Source of the DNA: Tetracentron sinense
Lineage: Eukaryota; Streptophyta; Magnoliopsida; Trochodendrales; Trochodendraceae
Length of the DNA stretch: 64,000 nt
Direction of reading: 5' to 3'
Assembly (NCBI GenBank): GCA_015143295.1
Contig: CM026562.1
Span: 14,722,041 to 14,786,040 of the forward strand
Shown here: one piece after another, positions 11,154-20,939 of the stretch
How the letters are laid out: every line of letters begins with the position of its first letter
Numbering within the stretch: the stretch's first letter is position 1
Notes under the pieces: generated by a model
What the model was told of the DNA's origin: nothing
Seen by the model: the letters and a program-made list of their open reading frames with translations, nothing else
The model's database searches: none
Program-made: the position numbers and the translations under genes

Positions 11154-11662
11154 CTATCTTCGCAAAATCAACTGAGATACCCTCGGCAGACACCACGTGG
11201 CCAAGGAATGCCACTTTCTCTAACCGAAACTCGCACCTACTCAACTTAGCATACAGATTATGCTCTCGAAGAGTCTGCAATGTAAGGCAGAGGTCTCTCG
11301 AATGATCATCCTGTGTCTTAGAATACACAAGGATATCATCAACAAAAACAATCACACACTGATCGAGAGATGGTCTGAACACTCGATTCATCAGATCAAT
11401 GAAAACCGTCGGCGCGTTCATTAGACCGAAAGACACGACTAGGAACTCGTAGTGCCCATACTGAGTCCTAAAGGCAGTCTTGGGAATTTCTTCAGTCTTG
11501 ATCTTCAACTGATGGTATCCGGATCGAAGATCAATCTTAAAGAAGAACTTCGCTCTCTTCAGCTGGTCAAACAAATCGTTTATTCGAGGAAGTAGATAAC
11601 GATTCTTGATCATGACCTTGTTTAGCTGCCATAGTCGATGCACATCCTCATTGACCCATCCT
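11154..11662 (-). pseudogene. Element D: reverse transcriptase fragment
   Basis: The minus strand encodes most of a gypsy [37 protein letters not shown] (motif A with the first catalytic aspartate), [11 protein letters not shown], and [10 protein letters not shown] (the DD catalytic pair). It continues to [19 protein letters not shown], where the copia solo LTR interrupts. On the other side it is cut at 11663, in the conserved KDGSMRM segment, by another LTR fragment. Upstream protease and gag of D are not in the window. Confidence 0.9.
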
Positions 11663-12495
11663 TATCGCGATCCAAAATACCCCCTAGGAGTTAGGGATAC
11701 TTTGGCGCATGATGTGCAATATCCAATACCAAACCATCTTGTAAATATACAAGGCATAACATAGCGGAAATATAAAATAGTGCGGAAGTGTAAACTTAAA
11801 ATTTCTGTCCTATAGATGATCAGTATTCCAAGTTTGTACAATACATAAACCAAAACAAGAGTGGACATGCCCCCTCATCAAAATACAAAGATAGTCTCTC
11901 TCTCTCACTCACTCTCAATAGTATCTAGGATAAGGCCACCTGTCAAGGTTCCTATCCTCTTCTGGCTGAGCTTTTGTCGGCTTCTCCTCACTGTAATCCT
12001 TCTTGACCCACGGACTGGGATCACAGATGTCGTACTAACCTGCCGACATAAAATGTACGATTGAGCATGACATACTCAGTAAGCACAAACTACTAGCTAA
12101 CTATAATATAATAACAATAATGTCACATGCAAGTGCGTAAAGGAATACAAATCATAACCTTCATACTTAAAACCCATCATAGGAAACCTTTTTTTTCAAA
12201 TCTTATCTTTCGTGGAAAACAAAACACTTTGCACATGCCTTATGTGTTCTTATGAATGCTTATGAGCCTTGTGAGTTCTTATGAGTTTCTTGTGAGCTTA
12301 TGAATTCTTATAAGTTCCTTATGAGACTTGTAAGCCTTATGATCCTTGGAGCTTATGCAAGATCTTAGACATGATCCATGGAGCTTGTGAGTACTTATGA
12401 GCCTTGTGAGCCTTGTAACCTTGTGAGCATTATAACCAATCTTAAACATATGCATTTCTTATAAATTCTTAGAAGTCTTACGAACTTATGATCCT
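11663..12495 (-). mobile_element. Truncated B-like Tekay LTR
   Basis: It begins TATCGCGATCC followed by AAAATACCCCCTAGGAGTTA, matching the end of the B LTRs read in reverse (22595 and 48587). It also shares the GATCTTAGACAT and GATCCTTGG-type segments and a weak GAGCATGACATACTC hairpin. It breaks off near 12495, where sequence G2 starts; the far LTR terminus is missing. The right boundary is approximate. Confidence 0.7.
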
Positions 12496-13923
12496 TGGCA
12501 AATTTAAATTTCTTCCTAATCCCTTTTTACAGAATTTAAATTAAATTAATTAATCAAGGGAATGAAAACTACCAATTCTAAATTAATGCAATAATAAAGA
12601 AAGTATAAGGGTAAGAGAGAGCAAACACAAGGAATTGTTTTCAAGGTTCGGCACTCCAGCCTACGTCCCCGCCTGAAGCTTTCTCGCTCAAGAATTCACC
12701 ACGATACACTATCTCACGATCTTCTTACGAGTGAAGACCAAACCTTTATAATCTTCTTCCGGGTGATGATCAGACCTTAACAATGCAAGAGAATAGTCCT
12801 CTCTTGACTTGTATAAAGCTCCGAGCTTCAAGGATAAGAATCCACGATTCTTGATTTCTTCAATACAAATTATATGAAATGGATTTCAATCCAGAAATTG
12901 GCTCCTGATATAAGTTGAATAAGATTGACTTGAAGTACTCTAAAATTCTCTCAAAGGTTGGAGTTGAATAGCTCAAAACAGAGATTTGAGATTTTAGGTT
13001 TTCTCAATATAATGAATTGATTAAGGTTGGAGAGAATTGATGAGAGTTAATGCTTTGATGAATAATTATTCAAGAGTTATTTTTAGCTCATAAATGAACT
13101 TAATTTATAGCCCAAAAGGATTTAAGGCCGTTGGAGTAGCATTTAATGCAAAATAGTCATTTAAAAAATAGTTGTTACTATGCATTTAATGTTCATCCCG
13201 AAGCATCTAATGGACTGGATAGTGATCTTTTCGACTGGATGAACACAGTGGTTAGAATAAAATCCTGGCTTTCATCTATTCGATTGGATGGTTGATCTTG
13301 TCGACTTGATGAATGATTTTCAGTAGAAAATCATTTTTTCTTGACCTAAATGATGAGAATAAATTCATAGATCTTCTACCTTATCTTTATCAAGATGATT
13401 ACCATATTTGTAGGTCCTTAGAATGATTTTCAATTTGGGCTTAAGGGCCCTATGGTCAATCTAAGTTCGTGAGCTTTTCCAACATCCAACTTTTGAGGAC
13501 TTTTTACATAAGTCCTAGTCACTCTCAAGGAATGAAAAATAAACTATAAACCTTCTTGAGAGTCTTCAAACTTGATCTTGGATCTTATATGATGGTTTTA
13601 ACTTTGAGATCTTCTAGGATTTCTTCTTAGATAAATTTTATATTCTTATGAAATTTGGCATGAACTTCAACTTGATCTAAAGAATGATTGCCTCTTCTTT
13701 TGACTTTGATTGCTTTGTGTTTCTTAAATTTTACTTGAATGATTCTTTTTCCAACTTGGATGGCAATTCCATGCTTTATGATTTAAATGGTTGGCTAATG
13801 CTCTTGTATACTATTTTTCATAAACACTCAAAGGAGACATTAGTAAAACAAATGACTATTTCATTATTGTGTTATCATCAAAATTATTAAGGGTATATAA
13901 GGTTGTAAACTTCAGGCTAATAA
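12496..13923 (-). repeat. Dispersed repeat G2 (copia LTR-like, unclassified)
   Basis: AT-rich and noncoding. Near the left it has TTCGGCACTCCAGCC and TACGTCCCCGCC, typical of the R region of some plant copia LTRs. It has GACTGGAT repeats at 13205-13320, and its right end matches that of G1. On the minus strand the right end reads TATTAGCCTGAAG, which could be a decayed TG start. At 13924 the Tat fragment C2 begins abruptly. The short plus-strand ORF at 13684 has no recognisable feature. Confidence 0.5.
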
Positions 13924-14115
13924 AATGCCCTCAGAAGCAATCTTTAGAAGTCCAAAGTACAAAAAGTTGAAAGTGGCCCGAAAAGCAATCATGGACATGC
14001 CCAAACTGCAGCTCTAAAAAGGGTGTTCCAACACACCCCGAAGTCTCAAAGGAAAGAGGGACAACCGACTCTGACTTTGGTCGAACCTCTCATGAACCTT
14101 AAGATCGATCATCAT
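13924..14115 (+). pseudogene. Element C2: Tat-type protease tail/linker, left part
   Basis: Plus-strand sequence homologous to minus-strand element C1 around 63430-63640. The shared peptide pattern is CSNTxxSLKxKxxxPTLxLVE in C1 against FQHTPKSQRKEGQPTLTLVE here. The DNA identity is obvious in the CCCGAAAAGCAATCATGGAC segment. An in-frame stop and a frame change are present. The protease itself is missing because the element is truncated at 13924 against G2. S3 interrupts at 14116 and the element resumes at 16339. Confidence 0.75.
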
Positions 14116-15452
14116 TGTCGCGACCCAAAACCCACCCAAGGAGTTAGAGTGAATTTTGGACGACTAATCATGACTTGCTTGACAACCAACCAGCAAAACC
14201 CACAGAGCATACACAATAGAGGACATTATAGCGGAAACATAACCATAAAGCACAGCGGAAGTCTACCAAACCTCTATGTATATGCATACGCAAATCCAAG
14301 TTTATACCAAAAAGTAACCAAAAGAAAGTGCGGACAGACCCGCCAAAATACATGAATGTATATCTCTCATCTCACCCACAGCTATTCACTCAGAATCTAC
14401 AACCACCTAATGGTAACCCTCTACTGGAGGTTCCTCCAAAGGTTCCTCGACGTACTCCTCCTCCACCCAAGGGCTCGGAGCACAGACATCAAAAGGAGCA
14501 GCTGCTCCGCCATCACCTGCCGACATTAGAAGTACGGCTGAGCATGGAATACTCAGCGGGTACCAAGCAATAACCAACAGTCATAGCATACGGATAGCAT
14601 ACATAAAGCAGGAAACAATTCACGCATATAAAGCAGGAATGATTCATATCATGACAATAAAGTAAAGCAATATAATTCATCATGTTTGCAATCATAAAAG
14701 CCGGTAAAACCCTTGAAATCTTGTGCACTTGACTTGACTGAAATTACCCTTTTTATGGTTGAAACCTTGTCTACCGTGTCATGCGTGTCATGCTTGTATC
14801 ATGCATGTCATGTCATGCCATGCGTGTATAATGTTTGCTTGTTCTGAAAAGTAATCTACTTGTGAGGGAAGGGAGACCATTCTTCCTAGAATGCTCATGC
14901 TTGTCCTTCCACTTGTGAGATGTCCTTGTGAGATGCACTTGCGAGGGAAGGGAGACCCTTCTTATGAAAATGCATGATTGTCTTGTCCTTGCCAAAAGCG
15001 AGGTAAAACATATCGTAGGATATGCCCCACCTCTAAATCCCATTCTTGAAAACCTCGGTAGATCATGTCATGTATGCGTGCTCGTGAGGTCGTGTGCATA
15101 CTTGCATTTGGAATTAAATATGGCATTTGAGTAATTCATAACACATAACATCAATGATTTGGGCAATTTAATATTCATATCATTTAGGGGAAGCGAACAA
15201 ACACACTATCATGACCCTAGCAATTTTCATAAACCTTAAACATGCATTTTCTTAATTTATTATTCATTTTATTCACCTTGGCATTTCATCAAACATGGTG
15301 CATTCATTATTTATTAACCCTACAACATGATTTTCTAGGTGGGTTTTACTCACATCACATATGTATGTTCATTATGGGTACAATGCCCTCCCCGTTCATC
15401 CATCACATCAATACACACGGCATCCAATCGCCCACATTCATCTCCATTCATC

Positions 15453-15528
15453 ATTCACCATTCACCATTCACCATTCACCATTCACCATTCACCATTCAC
15501 CATTCACCATTCACCATTCACCATTCAC
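15453..15528. repeat. (ATTCACC)n microsatellite
   Basis: About eleven perfect 7-bp units. Other LTRs of the family have only one or two units here, so this is an expansion private to S3. ORFs translating to repeated HHSPFTI are a by-product of it. Confidence 0.9.
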
Positions 15529-15934
15529 AACCCATCTCATAATACATGGATGTATAAAGGAACACAAAGAAAATAAATGGAAAGAAGAACTATAACTAGG
15601 AGGGTAGCAAGAAGTACCGACCTTGAAGAAATGAGGAAGAAACCCCTTCCAAAAACGACCGTGTAGCTGCTGCCCTAGCTTGGATCACGAGCTCCTCGAA
15701 TGCTTGAGCCTTGATCTTGAAGAAAACGGGCTTGAGTTGAGTGTGGGTTCACAAACCCCTTGATTTCTCTCCAAAATGGAAACCCTAGGTTTAGGAATCG
15801 CCCTCTCCTCTCTTCTTATCTCCCAATCTCTCTAAGTGTGAAATCAAGCCCTAAAGGCTCGGGTTAAACTCTTAAGGTAAGAGTGAACCGACCAAAAGAC
15901 CATAATACCCTTACTGAAATTTCTGCAAAAATGC

Positions 15935-16130
15935 GAGTACCGAGCGATCGGTGTTAATGAACGATCGATCGGTTGCCTACCGAGCGATCGGTGTGTTGAC
16001 CGAGCTCTCGACCAAAAATCAACTCTCTGGAAAATTTTCCCATACAAAAATCTTGACCAGTCGATAGCTACCGATCGATCGGTTTTGGACCGATCGATCG
16101 CTCTATGGACCGAGCGATCGGTTGCCTACA
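15935..16130 (-). repeat. GATCGATC palindrome array in the S3 U3 region
   Basis: Repeated ACCGAGCGATCGGT and ACCGATCGATCGGT motifs, with a paired CCGATCGATCGG/CCGATCGATCGC cluster at 16070-16090. The position within the LTR matches the arrays of S1 and B. Confidence 0.75.
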
Positions 16131-16338
16131 GGTCCAGACTGTTTTGGCCATATCTTTTGACTCGCTTGCCGGATTTTGACGATTCAACTTGCCTTGGGTT
16201 CGTACTTCGAAAAGGAACATTTCTGACATTTCAGAATTTTCAATTTCTTCCTTATTTATTAATTGCACTACTTTAAAGGCAAATTGACTACGAAAGTGTC
16301 ATGTATTAAGCATGAAAAGTCTGGGGCTGTACAATCAT

Positions 16339-16966
16339 ATCAACTCTCTTTAGACTCCCAAGGTGGATCAACCAATCAACCTTCTCCAAACAGCGAAGCA
16401 AATCAAGATAATCCTCTCTGAACTATTAAAGCTGACCATCAAGTTTCTTTGAGAAATGTGGACTGTACAGTGGCAGAAATTACCTCCAATCGCACTATTC
16501 CAGTCAAGAAAAGTGGAAAAAAGCCTATACTCTTCAATTCTTTTGGTTTATACGAGAAAATCAACTCCCCATGGACTGATGAAAAGCACAAGGTGATCAA
16601 CCCTTATAGGAAGAAGTTGAGTTATAGTAAACCAACTAACACGGTCTTCAATTATCAAGGGCTGAATCCTGAAGAAGGAGAACATGTTAAAGGTACTCTT
16701 TGGTTAGCTTATGAAGCTTCACTCAATATGGATCAACATAAAGCCTTGGATATCGGTGATTACGTTTATATGGTTACAACCGGGCTTGGATATGAAGTCT
16801 TAGTCTTTGTATTCGGAAGAAACCATAGTCAGGATGTAAGCATAGTCACGATCAGAAAAGATTTCTCATCACAAGAAGAAGGCTCAGTGGAGTGGTCCTT
16901 AGAAGAAACAGAGTCTCCACAAGAGTCCCCATGGGATGTAGCAGCCCATCAAAAAATAACTGATAG
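16339..16966 (+). pseudogene. Element C2: Tat-type linker between protease and RT
   Basis: The plus-strand frame starting at 16449 is clearly homologous to the minus-strand C1 segment 62927-63364: shared SNRTIPVKKSGKKPILFNS/TVPVKKRGQKPMLFNS, SPWTDE, NPYRKK, GLNPEEGEHVKGTLWLAYEA and QHKALD. It corresponds to module 1 of the three tandem modules described for C1, plus the start of module 2 (WDVAAHQKITDS). Homology stops at 16966, where C1 begins. After that point the same frame continues as unrelated LTR sequence. C2 is therefore a truncated older Tat copy that served as the target for C1. Confidence 0.85.
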
Positions 16967-17400
16967 TGTAAGCGCAAAATTTGTCTTTGCTTATCAAATT
17001 TTCTCCATTTTTGTATGGAGTTTATTGTTTTGTGTGGGGGACTATCCTTCCAATCTGAGTAAACCCAGACTGTTAATTACCTTCCCTATTTGGGGAAGAA
17101 CCTCTAATTAAGAAGAACAAATATTTTTGAATAAAGTATTTGTATTTATTCAATGGGGTTGCCCAGTTCCCATGTAGGCGTTACAATTGCCTCATTGAGG
17201 TCTTTATATTTGTAAAAAAGAAAAGAGAGTGAGGGTGATCATTTTATGAGGCTCACCTGATGTTCTCCATATCGAAGAGTCTTCTTCTTCGATTGGCTTT
17301 GGCTTGCTTTTGTTGCTATTGCTTGAAGGGGAAGAGAGAGTTTTTCTTTTTTCGTCCTTTTTCTCGTATTGTTTCATGTGGGTTTCTTATCAGAAACCCT

Positions 17401-17411
17401 CCTTTTATAGG
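17401..17411 (-). promoter_or_regulatory. TATA box of the C1 LTR
   Basis: CCTATAAAAGG on the minus strand, downstream (in element orientation) of the U3 repeat array. It supports the assignment of this segment as an LTR. Confidence 0.5.
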
Positions 17412-18030
17412 TTTGAGAGAGTCCTTTTTGGTCTCTCTCCTTGACTTCCTTATTTTAAGGAATTTAAATTGGGCTATTCTCTTAGAGCTCTCACAGGTCT
17501 CCTTTATCTGGGAGACTCTTCAAGCTGAAGAGAATCCTCTTCTTCTGAGGACTCTTGTACTAGGTTTTCCTTTTTTTTGGGAGAAATCCTACTACCTTTC
17601 GAAAAGGAGAAGAAGATCTTATCTTCTCCTCAAAAGGTGGATGTTAAGTCACATCCCTTCCAAGGATATAGGACATAGTCCTAATCCCATCATGATTATG
17701 GGGTGCCATATGGCATCCCATGGGATTTTAAAAGAGGGGATCCTTATCTTGGGATCCCCCAAAACTGACAGAGAATCCTTTTTATCAAGGAATCTCTGCC
17801 TTATAACAGTTGGATATTGACTGTCAGCTAGGGATAGATTGACTTAGGTCCAAGGCCTGTTTGGGCCACAGACTAGATCTCTAAAAGGGGACTGACCTTG
17901 GTCAGTCCACAGACTCAAAGGGTGAAACCATGGTCAGTCCACGGACCAAAGGGTTGAGACCATGGGTCTTGCCCACAGACCTAAGGGGTGAGAACATGGG
18001 TCTTCCCGTGGTCTAGGTTAGGTCCTGACC

Positions 18031-18615
18031 AGTATGATGATGGTCGATCTATGAGGATTTATCCTCATAGATTGGACATGTGTCAGCCTCTTAGAGGTTG
18101 GCACCCAATGGTCATCCGTGAGGTTTTAATCCTCAAGGACTGGATACGTGTCAATCTCTCGGAGGCTGGCACTAAAATGTTATCCGTGAGGTTTTAATCC
18201 TTATGGATTAGACATGTGTCAATCTCTAGGAGACTAACACTAAAAAGTCATCTGTGAGGTTTTGGTTCTCACTGATAGGACACGTGTCAGCCTCTCAGAG
18301 GTCAACACTCAAAGGGTCATCCATGAGATTTTAATTCTCTCGGATGAGATACGTGTCAGTCTCTCAGAGGCTGCCACTAAAAGGTTATCCATGAGGTTTT
18401 AATCCTCATGGATTAGACACGTGTTAATCTCTAGGAGACTAACACTAAAGAGTCATCCATGAGGTTTTGGTTCTCACAGATAGGACACGTGTCAGCCTCT
18501 CAGAGGCCGACACTCAAAGGGTCATCCATGAGGTTTTAATCCTCTCGGATGGGATACATGTCAACCTCTCGGAGGCTGACACTTAGGGTTGAATCAGTGA
18601 GGTTTATCCTCACGG
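18031..18615 (-). repeat. About nine 68-bp repeats with ACGTGTC cores in the C1 U3
   Basis: Units of about 68 bp carry GTGAGGTTTTAATCCTCA (itself able to fold), then a GACACGTGTCAGCC-type core and the inverted pair CCTCTCAGAGG. Every third unit has GGTTCTC instead of AATCCTC (18256 and 18460, 204 bp apart), giving a higher-order period of three. Several cores contain CACGTG or ACGTGTC, which match G-box/ABRE motifs. They lie in U3 upstream of the TATA box; enhancer function is inferred. Confidence 0.75.
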
Positions 18616-18802
18616 ATTAAACCCTACTTTTCTGTGCTGGGTGGCATGATGGTCAGCCATCAGCATTGAATGCTGATAGCTAAAAGGATCACGCGTGCCA
18701 TTGGCACGCAAGACTCTAAACTGTCTCTTTAGGAGACAGTGATCAGGTTTATGCCTGTGCACATACACCTGGGCAATGGACGGTGAAATTTCACTACCTA
18801 CA

Positions 18803-18814
18803 ACTGCCCCTCAG
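18803..18814 (-). other. Polypurine tract of C1
   Basis: On the minus strand CTGAGGGGCAGT directly precedes the TGTAGG LTR start. It is purine-rich with two pyrimidine interruptions, weaker than the tracts of A and B, but correctly placed. Confidence 0.45.
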
Positions 18815-19180
18815 GATCTGGATGGTTGGAAATGATCCATCCATCTGGATCCTGACACTTGGCAGTGACAGTGGAGAGGCGTAACTGCCCTCCACTCAGG
18901 GTGTTAGTGGGAAACCCATGATGGGTTTCCCTGATTGAGGTGCCCCCATTATGAGGTTACCTCGGTCATTAAGGCAAAATGGTGGGGAGTCCCCCGTCAT
19001 CTAAACCATCCATTTTGAAATGGATGGTCAGGATGTGACCAAAGGTATCCTTTTTAAGGATGCCTTAGACAACTTAGGGAAGACGCTCTATCTTCTTCAC
19101 CCGTCTTAATCTTAGAAAAAATTTCTAAATTCAGAATCTTGTTCTTTAGGAAGGATCGTTCTCCCCCACTTTTTTAATTC
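18815..19180. other. C1 3' noncoding region next to the PPT
   Basis: GC-balanced noncoding sequence between the C1 polypurine tract and the opposite-strand unit. There is an inverted pair, CCATCCATTTTG and AAATGGATGG, near 19010-19026. Possibly the promoter side of the plus-strand unit, but no clear TATA box is visible. Confidence 0.4.
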
Positions 19181-19195
19181 CTTCATTTTTTCTAG

Positions 19196-20119
19196 GTGAG
19201 TTTTTACCCTAATCAGATACAAATGAAAGGGAAGAACCTTTGTTCTTTCCGTCTATTTTTTTAACAGAAAGGGAGTGAGGATTTCAGACCTCACTCATGT
19301 GGATTGGAGTCTCATTTAGGCATTCTATTTGATCTCTTTGATCCTGGGAATCCTTTAAAATGCATTTCTTGGGTTTTCCTAAGTCAGGGATAGCCTGGGA
19401 TGCCCTTTTGGGCTTCCTGCAATTTTTGGCAGGAATTCTGGTTCCTTTGTCGGAACCCTTGAGTTCTTCGGTCATGGGAAACTAGACTGGTGACTCATTA
19501 CCCATGGTCTATGTCCGTGGACAGCTTGCCCACAGGACTTTTGTCCGTGAGCTCAAATACATTGTCCATGGATTTTTTCCATGGATACTTCTAATATTCA
19601 CAGACTTTGTCCGTGGATATTTTGAGTATCCGTGGATATTTCCTACTGATAAATTATCCACAGGACACTTGTCCGTGAACCAAAATTTTCTATCTATGGA
19701 CTTTTATTCACAGATGCTTCTAATATTCAAAGACTTTTGTTTCTGTATACTTTGAGTATCTGTGGATTTATTCTTTAATATCCACAGATTCTACTCTTAG
19801 CAACTGCCCTTGGACATTTTGCTATGGCAATTATCCGTGGACATTTGCCTTTGCAATTTTTAGGGTAATTGCTCTAGGCAATTTTATCCTTGAATGCTTG
19901 CCTTAATGAAGCATTTTAAATTTCACAGACTTGGGTTTTAAACCTAAGTCTGAAACTGATCAATCTTTTAATCATATATTTAGTCATTTCAAATTAACAA
20001 GGTGGGTGTATGCTCCCATCTAAACACCCAATTTTGACTTTTTTTTATCTGAAATTTATGATTTGATTTAATCTCCCAGAGCTAAATCGTTTTGTGTGTT
20101 CTCTTCTTTTCTTTTATAG
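19196..20119 (+). other. Putative intron of the opposite-strand unit in C1
   Basis: The plus strand shows a strong donor, AG|GTGAGT (intron start 19196), and an acceptor with a pyrimidine-rich tract, TTCTTTTCTTTTATAG, ending at 20119, one base before the ATG at 20121. Both sites are on the strand opposite to C1 transcription. The intron would lie in the 5' leader. The interval also holds GTCCGTGG/CCACAGGAC-type inverted repeats (19500-19800). It is inferred from consensus only. Confidence 0.4.
19500..19800. repeat. Degenerate repeats of TCCGTGGACA/CCACAGGACTT
   Basis: Several imperfect units built from TCCGTGGAC, CCACAGGAC, TTTGTCCGTG and ATCCACAGA. Because CCGTGG and CCACGG-like elements alternate, the stretch is rich in small hairpins. 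Related GTCCACGGAC-type motifs also occur in the LTR near 17890-18010. No coding function is seen. Confidence 0.6.
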
Positions 20120-20120
20120 A

Positions 20121-20696
20121 ATGAACCTTTTATCACACCATGCTTCGAGAGGGGATGTCCTTGATTGGTTGAAGATTACCGAAACCAGATCTGTCTTCAT
20201 TCATTATTTGGAGACTACAAGGGATTTCATCTTTGATAAGATTGAAGTTGTCGAATTGTGTGACTTAGTGAAGCAGATAGCGGAGAACAATGCTTTAATA
20301 TTTTCTTGCAACCTTATCATTAGCTTAATAATAGGACGTCATAAGGACAAACTCGATATCTTAGAGACTGTTGAAAGTTCAGATATTCTTGGCGGTGAGC
20401 TTGAGCATGTGCTGAATGGCATACACTGCATTCTATCCATCTATCCCAATGAAGCTAGCTTGGGTTGCTTGATGCTGCTGAACAACCTCCTTACTGAAGT
20501 TGAGGGGCATGCTTTTCAAGATATTGCTTATTCAGCTTTGTAGCTTGCCACGGTTGATAGCACTGAGAGACAATTCTTGGCTTTGCTTTCAGACGTCACC
20601 TCTGTTGCTATTGATGGGCTAGAATCCTCCCCTGAAGACAGATCAACACCAAAGATGATGGTGGACAAATCAGTTGTGAGAGGAATTCTATTTTGA
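20121..20696 (+). CDS. Unrecognised ORF antisense to Tat element C1
   Basis: From ATG at 20121 (the frame is open from 20094) the ORF runs 140 codons to a TAG at 20541-20543. The same frame then stays open for a further 50 codons to a TGA at 20694-20696, so the TAG may be a late nonsense mutation. The protein starts [12 protein letters not shown], has a charged first half, a hydrophobic stretch ([15 protein letters not shown]) and an acidic second half; I recognise no family. It lies between the pol end and the 3' LTR of C1, on the opposite strand, with a splice acceptor directly before the ATG and AATAAA 220 bp after the stop. Tat-lineage elements such as Grande are known to carry antisense ORFs in this place, so it is more likely an element gene than a host gene. 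It could also be a chance ORF. Confidence 0.5.
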
Positions 20697-20919
20697 ATAG
20701 TGTCCACCAATACGGTGTTCTGCCTCCGGCCTTATATTCAAAGCACTACTTGCCAGATCCAGTTCCCTGTTGGAGCTGACAACATATATATTCTCAAGAT
20801 ACGGCTTGTTTAACTTAGTAACTTGTTAGAGATGACAACATATTCTCAAGATATTGCTTATTTAACTTGAGTGAGTTCTCCAATTTATGTACTGGAGTTC
20901 CCTCATTTTGTTATTCATG

Positions 20920-20925
20920 AATAAA
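20920..20925 (+). terminator. Poly(A) signal of the opposite-strand unit
   Basis: AATAAA on the plus strand followed by a T-rich stretch (ATTTTATTTTATTTTTCG), placed 220 bp after the ORF's final stop. It fits the 3' end of a plus-strand transcript. Confidence 0.4.
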
Positions 20926-20939
20926 ATATTTTATTTTAT

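Larger units (their letters stand above)
14116..16333 (-). mobile_element. Solo LTR S3 of a Tekay-type element
   Basis: Read on the minus strand it starts TGTACAGCCCC and ends GGGTCGCGACA; the perfect duplication ATCAT lies at 14111-14115 and 16334-16338. It holds the GATCGATC array (15935-16130), the conserved double-stem hairpin (15000-15033), the GCTGAG hairpin (14537-14557), CCCTTCC-type tandem hairpins (14860-14965) and an expanded heptanucleotide repeat (15453-15528). It interrupts element C2. Confidence 0.93.
16967..18802 (-). mobile_element. 3' LTR of Tat element C1
   Basis: This is inferred from three signs. On the minus strand the segment starts TGTAGGTAG and ends GCGCTTACA, so the termini are TGTA...TACA. 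A purine-rich tract precedes its start (18803-18814). C2 coding homology ends exactly at its far edge (16966). A TATA box (17401-17411, minus) divides a 1.4-kb U3, rich in 68-bp repeats, from a short R/U5. The second target-site copy (GATAG at 16962-16966) and the 5' LTR lie beyond the right edge of the window. The 186-codon plus-strand ORF at 17260 is antisense to this LTR and has no protein character. Confidence 0.65.

Noticed and set aside
11658..12495. ATCCT at 11658-11662 and 12491-12495 as a target duplication of the B-like LTR fragment
   Set aside because: The right copy is part of a GATCCTTGG segment that belongs to the LTR itself, and the LTR terminus is missing; coincidence.
14023..14355. 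110-codon plus-strand ORF crossing 14116
   Set aside because: Only the first 30 codons are Tat-derived; the rest is antisense S3 LTR.
15242..15595. ORFs with HHSPFTI repeats
   Set aside because: Translation of the (ATTCACC) microsatellite.
17260..17820. 186-codon plus-strand ORF rich in hydrophobic residues
   Set aside because: It lies antisense within the C1 LTR across the TATA box and low-complexity pyrimidine runs; no start context or domain.
19284..19475. 63-codon minus-strand ORF in the C1 3' region
   Set aside because: Short, no motif, inside the putative intron of the opposite-strand unit.
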